Source: Anaerolineae bacterium (GTDB lineage: Bacteria; Chloroflexota; Anaerolineae; Anaerolineales; E44-bin32). Taken from it: DNA of 22,691 nucleotides. Below the pieces are notes generated by a model. That model was not told the DNA's origin and searched no databases. It saw only the letters and a list, made by a program, of their open reading frames with translations. Positions within the stretch are counted from its first letter, which is position 1. The number at the start of each line of letters is the position of its first letter. Shown here piece after piece: positions 1 through 6,703 of this stretch. A program made the translations under genes and the position numbers. The DNA is taken from contig JAUVOZ010000010.1 of assembly GCA_030598885.1 (NCBI GenBank), positions 1 to 22,691 of the forward strand, read 5' to 3'.

Positions 1-763
1 CGTGCGGTCCCTGGCCCCGGTTCATCAACATCCGCAGGTAAGCGGCCATATCCGCCGGCGTGGAGGCGATACTGCCGGCGCCTTCTGCATGTTCGAGCCA
101 TGTCGCTGGGACGAGTGAACGGTCTCGAGGCAGAGGGCGATCGTCGTAAAAGCCCTCGTAGCCCACCGTCAGGCGTTTGCGCGTGTCGTGGGTGATGATG
201 GGATCTGTACTGGTCATCCCCAGAGGGTCGAGGATGCGCGCCTGGATGATGTCCCCGTAAGGCTGCCGCAGTAGCTCCTCCAGGATCACTCCAAGCGTCT
301 TGTAGCCGGCGTCTGAGTAATGATAATAAGTGCCCGGAGGCGCGGTGGCTTCCGTCTCGCGCAAGGCCCAAACTTCATAGCGCGCCTCGCCCGGAAAGTC
401 CGCCCCCATGGTGATGCCGGCCATATGGCTCATCAGGTGGTGCGGAGTGATCGGCTCGTACTCCGATTGTATTTCGAACCATGGTAGGTAACGCGTAACT
501 GGTTCGTGCAGGTCTAACAACCCCTCTTCCCGCAGTTGCTGTAAGGCAATGCTGGTAAAGGACTTGCCTATCGAACCGATTTCAAACAGCATCTCCGGTA
601 TGACGGGTGTCTTAGCGGCCACGTCAGCAAAGCCATAGGTCGAAATACGGAGCAGTTTCTCACGATCGGTCACCGCTATAGCCACACCAGGGACATTGGT
701 GATCTTCATCTTCTGTTTGATGAATTGGTCTAGGCGCTTGAATGCTTCTCCAAAGTCCGTCAT
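1..763 (-). CDS. Serine hydrolase, beta-lactamase / class C PBP-like family (C-terminus beyond window)
   Basis: Translating the minus strand from the ATG at 763 gives an open frame that runs off the left edge (254 codons present). AAAAGGAG lies upstream of this start, which supports it. The protein has the acyl-serine signature SIGK (S64, K67), with the second motif at Y149-S-D151 in the context HYSDAGYKTLG, and family landmarks such as LMSHMAGI and LGMTSTDP. In this family (EstB, D-aminopeptidases, AmpC-like enzymes) the serine is acylated and Lys/Tyr are the general bases. The second motif is usually YxN; here it is YSD. No signal peptide is visible, so it is probably cytoplasmic. It is the last visible gene of a same-strand run after an N-acyl-D-amino-acid deacylase and an M14 carboxypeptidase, so a peptide, D-amino-acid amide or ester substrate is plausible. 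The family is secure; the substrate is unknown, and the third (KTG-like) motif is outside the window. Confidence 0.85.
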   Translation of the reverse strand, partial: MTDFGEAFKRLDQFIKQKMKITNVPGVAIAVTDREKLLRISTYGFADVAAKTPVIPEMLFEIGSIGKSFTSIALQQLREEGLLDLHEPVTRYLPWFEIQSEYEPITPHHLMSHMAGITMGADFPGEARYEVWALRETEATAPPGTYYHYSDAGYKTLGVILEELLRQPYGDIIQARILDPLGMTSTDPIITHDTRKRLTVGYEGFYDDRPLPRDRSLVPATWLEHAEGAGSIASTPADMAAYLRMLMNRGQGPH

Positions 764-890
764 TATGTGATCTCCTTTTATGACCGCTTACGTTTGCATC
801 CGTTTCACTTTCCAACGGTTCAAACCACGGCTTCTCAGGTCAATCCAGATCCGGTGAACCAAATGCTCTATAAGGTGCAAATTTGAACTA

Positions 891-2474
891 TTAGAGCACT
901 TTTCCGGGTAAAGCGTCTGTGTGTTGACCTTGATCAATGACTACCACACCATTGACGATGACGTAAGGTATACCCACAGGATATTGATGTGGGTTAGTGT
1001 AGGTCGCTTTGTCAGCGACGGTCTGAGCATTGAATAAAACCAGGTCAGCCCACGCGCTCTCACGGATCACCCCCCGATCGGTCAAGCCAAATCGATCAGC
1101 AGTAACCGAGGTCATCTTCTGCACCGCTTCTTCCAACGAGAGCACATTCTCCTCACGCACGTAGCGTCCCAGCACCCGCGGAAAGGTGCCATAATAACGC
1201 GGGTGGGGTTTACTTTTAGCCAGCACACCGTAAGGGGCCAGGGCTTCACCGTCGCTGCCCACCACCACCAAAGGATGGCGCATCAAGATGCGCACATTGT
1301 CCTCTAATTGACCGAAACATACGCACTCCACCTGCCCCTGGCTGACCACAATCAAGTCGAAAGCAGTTTCCAGCGGGTCTTTTCCCTCATCCGCGGCGAT
1401 TTCGGTGATATTTTTACCCTGCACATCTGGTCGGGGACCACAATTAGTGATCAGGAGATCGGTCCAATCGCGCATGCCTCCGCGATCTTCCCATTCGGCG
1501 CGGTTCTCCTCCCAGTCTTTCCTGAGCCGGGCTCGTATCTCAGGGTCGCACAGTCGCTCTGCGACGACCTTGCTCCCACCCGCTTGGGCCCAATAAGGAA
1601 GAATATACGCCAGCCAGCTCACGCCAGCGGTATAAGGGTACTGATCACATCCTACCCTTACCCCCTGCGAATTGGCATCCTCGATCATGGACAGCAGCTG
1701 GTCGACGCCCTCCCAGTTTCGATAGCCTTCAAGCTTGATGTGAGAGATCTGTACCTGGATCTCAGCCTGTCTGCCAATCTCGATGGCTTCGGCCACCGCT
1801 TCTAACAGGCGATTGGTCTCGTTGCGGATATGAGTGGCATAAATGCCACCGTAGCGTGTTGCCGCTCTTGCCAAACCGATCACCTCATCTGTTCGGGCGT
1901 AGAAACCTGGTGGGTAAAACAACCCAGTGGATAAGCCACGCGCTCCCTGTTCCATTGCCTCCGCTACCAACCGCTCCATTTCAGCCTGCTGCTCTAATGT
2001 AGGCTGCACGTCATTAAAACCCAATACAGCTCCTCGCACCGTGTTGTGTCCAACCAGGGGTACAACATTCAAAGCGGTCCCTGAGTGGCGTAGACGTTCT
2101 AAGTAGTCGGTCATACTCGCCCAAGTGATGTCCAAACCAAGACTCGTAGCTCCAGCCCTCGCCTCCTCCACAATCGCACCCAACAGCGGAGCGGGTGAGC
2201 CGCCGCAGTTGCCGATGACCTCGGTAGTCACCCCTTGGTGGATTTTGCTCTCAGCCCGTGGTTCGACCAGTAGGGTAAGATCTGAGTGGGTGTGAGGGTC
2301 AATGAAGCCTGGGGCTAGGTGCAACCCCTGAGCCTCGATCGTGCGCTCTGCTTGCTGCTCAACGCTCTCTGCCACCACAGCTATACGACCTTCTGCAATT
2401 CCTACGTCGACCTTGAAAGCAGGGCTGTTGGTGCCGTCTATCACCATTCCGTTCTTGATCAGAATATCGAGCAT
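891..2474 (-). CDS. N-acyl-D-amino-acid deacylase (D-aminoacylase family amidohydrolase)
   Basis: This 527-residue protein of the metal-dependent amidohydrolase superfamily has the usual length for D-aminoacylases. The N-terminus has the small beta-sandwich start followed by the metal motif GFIDPHTHSD (H61, H63, D65). Then come GNCG (C90, the cysteine that binds zinc in characterised D-aminoacylases), THIRNE (H215), ISHIK (H245) and GSDG (D408, the catalytic Asp position). Known members hydrolyse N-acyl-D-amino acids to the free D-amino acid and a carboxylate. The start is supported by AGGAAAGG a few bases upstream of the ATG. It lies 63 bp downstream of the M14 peptidase and 127 bp upstream of the serine hydrolase on the same strand, which suggests one transcript. 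There is no signal peptide, so it is cytoplasmic. Whether the substrate is N-acyl-D-Glu, D-Asp, neutral D-amino acids or a dipeptide cannot be read from the sequence. Confidence 0.9.
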   Translation of the reverse strand: MLDILIKNGMVIDGTNSPAFKVDVGIAEGRIAVVAESVEQQAERTIEAQGLHLAPGFIDPHTHSDLTLLVEPRAESKIHQGVTTEVIGNCGGSPAPLLGAIVEEARAGATSLGLDITWASMTDYLERLRHSGTALNVVPLVGHNTVRGAVLGFNDVQPTLEQQAEMERLVAEAMEQGARGLSTGLFYPPGFYARTDEVIGLARAATRYGGIYATHIRNETNRLLEAVAEAIEIGRQAEIQVQISHIKLEGYRNWEGVDQLLSMIEDANSQGVRVGCDQYPYTAGVSWLAYILPYWAQAGGSKVVAERLCDPEIRARLRKDWEENRAEWEDRGGMRDWTDLLITNCGPRPDVQGKNITEIAADEGKDPLETAFDLIVVSQGQVECVCFGQLEDNVRILMRHPLVVVGSDGEALAPYGVLAKSKPHPRYYGTFPRVLGRYVREENVLSLEEAVQKMTSVTADRFGLTDRGVIRESAWADLVLFNAQTVADKATYTNPHQYPVGIPYVIVNGVVVIDQGQHTDALPGKVL

Positions 2475-2537
2475 GTTCTATACCTTTCCTGCATTATGAC
2501 TAGGTCTTAGTGGAAACCCATTATATCGTTCGTTCAC

Positions 2538-3920
2538 CTAACGCTGTGCTTGTCGCCTGGCGGCGTAATCCGCCGTTAATAGCGCGCTACCCAATTGCAC
2601 CCGCACCAGTTTCTGGATAGGAACCACGGTATAGTCTAATTCAGCTTCTAGGTCAGCAGCATGCTCTTTAAAGGTCGCTACGGTCGCATCGCGTGTAGAA
2701 GACAGCGACGGTGATACACCTGTCGTAGCTATCTGAGCTTCGACCATTCGTACAAACATCCCCAGGCCAAGCAGTCGGTAGAATCTATGGATCACCAGGC
2801 TGTCAAACTTTTCCGCCACTGTCGCCATCTCTGCGGTCTTAGGATCTGCTCGCACCCAGTTTTCCTCAGCAGTTAATTCCACCAGAGAAACTCTAAAGGT
2901 CTCCTCGATCGCATCGCGGAAGGGGGAATGCACAGTCAGTTCACCTTTCACAGCGTCGTACAGCTCTTTCATATAGCTGACGTTCTCTTTGGTCTCTTCT
3001 ATAGCTTTTAGAAGTGCATCTCTTCGAACAATGTCCGACTCTGAGGTGTCATTGATCGCTGGGTGATAAAAATAGGGCATTTCACAGATCAGAGTGAAAG
3101 GATCGCAGAAAGTCCGGGCATACTCAAAACTCAGCGTGCCGCCCGAGATGATCTCAGCCGGATCGGTAGCAATCTGTTGTTCAAGGAAATCATACTCAGC
3201 AGCAATAGATGAATCCTTATATATGGCACTGGCGAATTTCATCTCATAGGGCATCTCCGGTTCGCCCAGGTGCAAGGGCAAGCCTTGGCTTTCGACAAGT
3301 TTGTGGAACGGTTTATACAACTGTGGTGCTTCCTCCCAGATGTAATAATACACACCACCAAAGTCCGAATTATGCAGCGAATACATAAAATCAGGCCTTA
3401 CTTTCTCGATCAGATCCATCAGCGCCTGCGTCTCGGGCAGCGGGTCGTGAAAGTGGAGGGTCTTGTAATCTATGGGAAAGGTCCATGCCACCTGTTGGTA
3501 AGCAGGTGGGCGGTAGTAATGACGAGCATAGTTCTCTATCGAGAATGGTCCCTTGAACCAGCCCTCATTGAGACGGGTGCCGTCGGGGTCTATGCACTTG
3601 ACTAAATGCCAGGTATAGCCCAAGGATTCACGCAACCCATCGTCCTCTGCCAACCGAAGCGACAAATACTCCAACATCATGCTGCCGATGGGCTCATTTG
3701 GATGGGGCATGGCAAAGAGCAACGCCTGTCTGGGGCCACTGCCTATCTTGATCGCCTCGATAACATCTCCCTGTCTCGAATGGCCGATTGGTAGGACCTT
3801 CACGACTTTAGGATGTCTATTCGCCAGTTCGTGGGTGCTGGCAATCAGTTCATCTACTGTGAGGAAGACCTGGTAGTCGGGAACATCGTTTAGAATGTTA
3901 AGGACATCATCGAATTTCAT
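2538..3920 (-). CDS. M14-family zinc carboxypeptidase
   Basis: This 460-residue protein has the zinc signature HxxE at H73-P-N-E76 (MPHPNEP), the NPDG-like loop CIDPDGTR (111-116), a second zinc-ligand candidate H183 (YSLHNSDFGG), and E280 (ICEMPYFY) as a likely catalytic glutamate. The order matches M14 metallocarboxypeptidases (CPA H69/E72...H196...E270). The C-terminal third (about 300-460) is helical in character and is not recognised. No signal peptide is seen, so it probably acts inside the cell on small peptides or amino-acid conjugates. The ATG is preceded by AAAGGAGG at a 10-nt spacing. It is the first gene of the run with the D-acylase and serine hydrolase, and a strong promoter lies at 4004-4032. 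The family is well supported; substrate specificity is inferred only from neighbours. Confidence 0.85.
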   Translation of the reverse strand: MKFDDVLNILNDVPDYQVFLTVDELIASTHELANRHPKVVKVLPIGHSRQGDVIEAIKIGSGPRQALLFAMPHPNEPIGSMMLEYLSLRLAEDDGLRESLGYTWHLVKCIDPDGTRLNEGWFKGPFSIENYARHYYRPPAYQQVAWTFPIDYKTLHFHDPLPETQALMDLIEKVRPDFMYSLHNSDFGGVYYYIWEEAPQLYKPFHKLVESQGLPLHLGEPEMPYEMKFASAIYKDSSIAAEYDFLEQQIATDPAEIISGGTLSFEYARTFCDPFTLICEMPYFYHPAINDTSESDIVRRDALLKAIEETKENVSYMKELYDAVKGELTVHSPFRDAIEETFRVSLVELTAEENWVRADPKTAEMATVAEKFDSLVIHRFYRLLGLGMFVRMVEAQIATTGVSPSLSSTRDATVATFKEHAADLEAELDYTVVPIQKLVRVQLGSALLTADYAARRQAQR

Positions 3921-3983
3921 TGACTTAGTGCCTCCTTTTAGCTATTTGCATGCAGTAGAGACCCAAGCTGAAGGGCTTCTGCA

Positions 3984-3998
3984 TTGAAGTTCCTTCAA
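3984..3998. promoter_or_regulatory. Palindrome at the predicted start site, candidate operator
   Basis: TTGAAG-TTC-CTTCAA is a perfect 6+3+6 inverted repeat. It covers the +1 region predicted for the promoter at 4004-4032, a classic position for a repressor site. The binding protein is not identifiable. The rest of the 354-bp gap between 3921 and 4274 holds no gene that I can see. Confidence 0.45.
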
Positions 3999-4003
3999 CA
4001 GGC

Positions 4004-4032
4004 ACTATAGTTAGGTAATTCCTATCTGTCAA
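4004..4032 (-). promoter_or_regulatory. Sigma70-type promoter of the peptidase/deacylase operon
   Basis: On the minus strand TTGACA (4032-4027) is separated by exactly 17 bp from TATAGT (4009-4004). That is a 6/6 match to the -35 consensus and 5/6 to the -10 consensus. Transcription would begin near 3997, about 75 bp before the M14 start codon. Confidence 0.7.
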
Positions 4033-4230
4033 ACCTGCCTATATGTCGTGCTAGACGAAGGACTCACCTCGACTTGTGTTGATGATCAGCCGCCAGATGC
4101 GGGTTACTTCCAGCAAATCGGTACCGTTATAGGCTAGGGTACGCCCAGATATCCAGTGATGGCCGCATTGAAGCCCGGTTCCCCACCTGATTGACTGCGG
4201 ACGAAAGAATTATTTAGGTTGATCTGCCCA

Positions 4231-4239
4231 TGCTATAAT
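4231..4239 (+). promoter_or_regulatory. Extended -10 promoter of the mutase gene
   Basis: TGCTATAAT (TG at 4231-4232, TATAAT at 4234-4239) is a perfect -10 with the extended TGn motif, 35 bp before the mutase start. No convincing -35 is present at 16-18 bp, which is usual for extended -10 promoters. Confidence 0.6.
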
Positions 4240-4246
4240 CGCCGTC

Positions 4247-4260
4247 AATCATCGATGATT
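4247..4260. promoter_or_regulatory. 14-bp perfect palindrome between -10 and RBS of the mutase gene
   Basis: AATCATCGATGATT is a perfect 14-bp palindrome. It begins about 8 bp after the -10 box, so it overlaps +1 to about +14, and it ends just before the ribosome binding site CGGAGG at 4264-4269. The position suggests an operator for a dimeric repressor. Confidence 0.45.
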
Positions 4261-4274
4261 ACCCGGAGGCCCAG

Positions 4275-5954
4275 ATGTTTGACCAAGAGAAGCTGGACGC
4301 ACTGCGCCAGTCCCTGGACGAGTGGACGAAGAAAACCCTGAACCAGACCCTCACCCGCCTACCTGAACGCCGCGAACAGTTCCTCACCACCTCTTCCGAG
4401 CCGGTCAATCGTCTCTACACACCCCTCGACATCGCTGACATGGACTACCTACGGGATATGAGCATGCCGGGCGAATACCCGTATACCCGCGGCGTCCACC
4501 CCACCCTGTATCGCGGCAGACCCTGGACAATGCGCATGTTCGCCGGCTTCGGTACCGCCGAGGAGACCAACCAACGCTTCCGCTACCTGCTCGATCAGGG
4601 TCAGACCGGACTATCAACCGCCTTTGATCTACCAACCTTGATGGGATATGACTCCGACGCGCCTGAAGCGCTGGGCGAGTTTGGAAAATGCGGTGTGGCC
4701 GTCTCCTCGCTCAAAGATATGGAAATCCTGTTCAAGGACATCCCGCTCGATCAAGTCTCAACCAGTATGACGATCAACTCGCCAGCGGCGGTGACGTGGG
4801 CAATGTATATCGCGGCCGCCGAGAAACAAGGCGTTGGTCAAGATCAATTACGGGGAACAACCCAAAACGACATCCTCAAGGAGTACATCGCTCAAAAGGA
4901 GTATATATTCCCACCCAAGCCTTCCATGCGGCTGGTGACCGACACCATCGAATACGGTAGCCAGCACTTGCCGATGTGGAACACGATCTCGATCTCTGGT
5001 TATCACATCCGTGAAGCAGGGTCAACCGCAGCCCAGGAATTGGCCTTTACCCTGGCCGACGGTATGGAGTATGTCCGCTGGGCGCTTGAGCGAGGCTTGG
5101 AGATTGATGACTTTGCCCCACGCTTGTCTTTCTTCTTCAACGCTCACAATGACTTCTTCGAGGAAATTGCCAAGTACCGCGCCGCTCGGCGCATCTGGGC
5201 TCAAGAAATGCGACATACTTTTAAAGCTCAGAACCCGCGTTCCTGGCTGATGCGATTTCACACACAGACCGCAGGAGTCAGTCTGAGTGCCCAGCAGCCA
5301 GAGACCAACATCGTGCGGGTTGCCATTCAGGCGCTTGCCGCCGTTTTAGGCGGCACCCAATCACTGCACACTAACTCGATGGACGAGGCACTCGCCCTCC
5401 CATCAGAACACGCTGCAACGATCGCCCTGCGTACTCAGCAGATCCTAGCCGAGGAATCAGGCGTTGCCAACACTATCGATCCACTCGGAGGTTCCTACTA
5501 CGTTGAAACGCTGACCAATCGGATGGAAGCCCAGGCAAGGGAATATTTCAGTCGCATCGAGGAACTGGGTGGGGTGCTACCCTGCATCGAAGTCGGGTTT
5601 TTTCAACGCGAGATCCACGAGGCAGCTTACCGTTATCAACGCGAGATTGACGATGGGGAGCGTTTCATTGTTGGCGTCAACGCCTTCAACGACGAGGCAC
5701 CACTTTCGATCCCCCTGTTGGAAATGGATCCGCAGGGCTACCAACGCCAAGCTGACCGATTGAATGAACTCCGCCGCAGCCGTGATAACGGCGCAGTCGG
5801 TCAAGCGTTAGATCAATTACGTATCGCCTGCAGCAGCACTAAGAATACCATGCCGGCGATCCTCGACGCTGTCCGCGCATACGCCACCCTGGGTGAAATA
5901 ATCAACGTGATGAAGAAGGTCTTTGGGACCTATGAAGAACCAAATTGGATTTAG
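4275..5954 (+). CDS. B12-dependent acyl-CoA mutase large subunit, isobutyryl-CoA mutase-type active site
   Basis: This 559-residue protein aligns throughout with the catalytic TIM-barrel subunit of methylmalonyl-CoA mutase relatives (GRPWTMRMFAGFGTAEE, GLSTAFDLPT, SISGYHIREAG with H244, TQSLHTNSMDEA). It ends before any B12-binding domain, as in the two-subunit enzymes IcmA/IcmB and archaeal MCM. Its numbering happens to match Propionibacterium MCM. There Tyr89 and Arg207 bind the methylmalonyl carboxylate; here they are F89 and Q207, the pair known from isobutyryl-CoA mutase. A116 excludes the 2-hydroxyisobutyryl-CoA mutase signature (Asp). The predicted reaction is a carbon-skeleton rearrangement such as isobutyryl-CoA to n-butyryl-CoA. 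A separate B12-binding subunit must be supplied from elsewhere; none is in the window. The start is fixed by CGGAGG at 4264-4269. Automatic annotation would probably say methylmalonyl-CoA mutase. The family is certain; the substrate is a prediction. Confidence 0.93.
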   Translation: MFDQEKLDALRQSLDEWTKKTLNQTLTRLPERREQFLTTSSEPVNRLYTPLDIADMDYLRDMSMPGEYPYTRGVHPTLYRGRPWTMRMFAGFGTAEETNQRFRYLLDQGQTGLSTAFDLPTLMGYDSDAPEALGEFGKCGVAVSSLKDMEILFKDIPLDQVSTSMTINSPAAVTWAMYIAAAEKQGVGQDQLRGTTQNDILKEYIAQKEYIFPPKPSMRLVTDTIEYGSQHLPMWNTISISGYHIREAGSTAAQELAFTLADGMEYVRWALERGLEIDDFAPRLSFFFNAHNDFFEEIAKYRAARRIWAQEMRHTFKAQNPRSWLMRFHTQTAGVSLSAQQPETNIVRVAIQALAAVLGGTQSLHTNSMDEALALPSEHAATIALRTQQILAEESGVANTIDPLGGSYYVETLTNRMEAQAREYFSRIEELGGVLPCIEVGFFQREIHEAAYRYQREIDDGERFIVGVNAFNDEAPLSIPLLEMDPQGYQRQADRLNELRRSRDNGAVGQALDQLRIACSSTKNTMPAILDAVRAYATLGEIINVMKKVFGTYEEPNWI

Positions 5955-5977
5955 ACAAGCCTTCATCATGTGAATGA

Positions 5978-6021
5978 GCAAGTTGAGGATCTTGCATCAC
6001 AACTTCTGTATGGAACAGAAG
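5978..6021 (+). terminator. Tandem hairpins after the mutase gene, possible terminator
   Basis: Two hairpins follow the mutase stop codon. The first is GCAAG (5978-5982) with CTTGC (5991-5995). The second is CTTCTGT (6003-6009) with ACAGAAG (6015-6021), a perfect 7-bp stem with a 5-nt loop. Only an AT-rich stretch follows, not a clear T-run, so termination is a guess. Confidence 0.35.
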
Positions 6022-6087
6022 ATATTTAGCCTCGAGATATTAATTTCAGCGGTAGAACTGCAGGGTCCAAATGACCAGCCAGGTCAG

Positions 6088-6393
6088 CTAACCAACCCGA
6101 GAGGGCATTCCATAGGATGCCTCCGGGTTCCCCCCCATAGGCGCGAACTGACCCCAGTCCTCCACACCAAAATAATGTACCGCGGTCTTGAGCAGCATGC
6201 GGGTGTGAACGAGAAAGTATTCCCGCACGACAGGATCCAAATCGCTCAAGAACGTGTTGATGTCCGAGCGTAGATCTTCCATCGGTTTTCGGATATAAAT
6301 TCTCAACCAGGCAATGGCGTTCTGGCGATATGGCTCCTGTAAGGTGTCGATCCATTCAACCAGATCCGTGGCTTCTTTTTCACAGCATAACAT
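6088..6393 (-). CDS. Small hypothetical protein (101 aa)
   Basis: I do not recognise this protein. It starts MLCCEKEATDLVEWIDTL and contains amphipathic helix-like stretches (LVEWIDTL, MEDLRSDINTFLSDLD, YFLVHTRMLLKTAVHYFGV) and a Gly/Pro-rich tail. There is no signal peptide or membrane segment. The ATG at 6393 is chosen because GGAGGG lies 11-12 nt upstream on the minus strand. The frame stays open upstream to a TTG at 6540, but that part has unnatural composition and no RBS. The gene stands alone, convergent with the mutase and divergent from the PPi-type phosphofructokinase. The Cys pair near the N-terminus (C3, C4) and the aromatic-rich middle are the only notable features. It could be a small regulatory or cytoplasmic helical protein; no function is claimed. 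Confidence 0.6.
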   Translation of the reverse strand: MLCCEKEATDLVEWIDTLQEPYRQNAIAWLRIYIRKPMEDLRSDINTFLSDLDPVVREYFLVHTRMLLKTAVHYFGVEDWGQFAPMGGNPEASYGMPSRVG

Positions 6394-6555
6394 CGGTCTA
6401 CTTCCCTCCGGTCTAGACGGCAGGGCTATCAGCCCCCAACGGTCCGATGAAGTAGGTGCAAGCTTTAGGCCACAGGCGTTCCAGCACAGACTGGTGCAAC
6501 ATGCCCCGGCAACGGTTACTGTTACCCTTGAAGCTACCAATGCGTTTCGGCTAAG

Positions 6556-6591
6556 ATTGGACAGGTTTAATTAATTAACCTACTATCCAAT
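6556..6591. promoter_or_regulatory. Imperfect dyad upstream of the PPi-type phosphofructokinase
   Basis: ATTGGA (6556-6561) pairs with TCCAAT (6586-6591), and AGGTT (6563-6567) pairs with AACCT (6577-6581), around the self-complementary AATTAATT (6569-6576). The arms are offset by 3 nt. It lies in the divergent gap 6394-6703, about 50 bp before the pfk promoter candidate, and may be a regulator site. Confidence 0.3.
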
Positions 6592-6602
6592 GTTGACTCC
6601 AC

Positions 6603-6637
6603 AAAAAAAGGTCAACCTCGAGAAGAGGGGTTTTTTT
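6603..6637. terminator. Terminator-like element with A7 and T7 flanks
   Basis: CCTC-GAGAA-GAGG (6616-6628) is followed by GG and seven T (6631-6637) and preceded by seven A (6603-6609). The stem is only 4 bp. GTTGAC (6592-6597) can also pair with GTCAAC (6611-6616), so two alternative folds exist. It could stop read-through on either strand ahead of the pfk promoter at 6640-6668. Confidence 0.35.
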
Positions 6638-6639
6638 AG

Positions 6640-6668
6640 TTCACTCAATGACGTAATCGTGGGATAAT
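6640..6668 (+). promoter_or_regulatory. Promoter candidate of the PPi-type phosphofructokinase
   Basis: TTCACT (6640-6645), a 17-bp spacer and GATAAT (6663-6668) match the sigma70 consensus at 4/6 and 5/6. The coding start follows 35 bp later, with GGAGG at 6693-6697. Confidence 0.5.
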
Positions 6669-6703
6669 GGATATCATTCAGCTTTGAACGGCGGAGGTCG
6701 GAG

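Noticed and set aside
3921..4230. Possible cobalamin riboswitch before the B12-dependent mutase
   Set aside because: I see no B12-box-like conserved core or extended paired leader. A promoter with a palindrome directly before the RBS leaves almost no leader.
6394..6540. Longer N-terminus (150 aa in total) for the small gene at 6088-6393
   Set aside because: It requires a TTG start at 6540 without an RBS and adds a stretch of unnatural composition. The ATG at 6393 has GGAGGG upstream.
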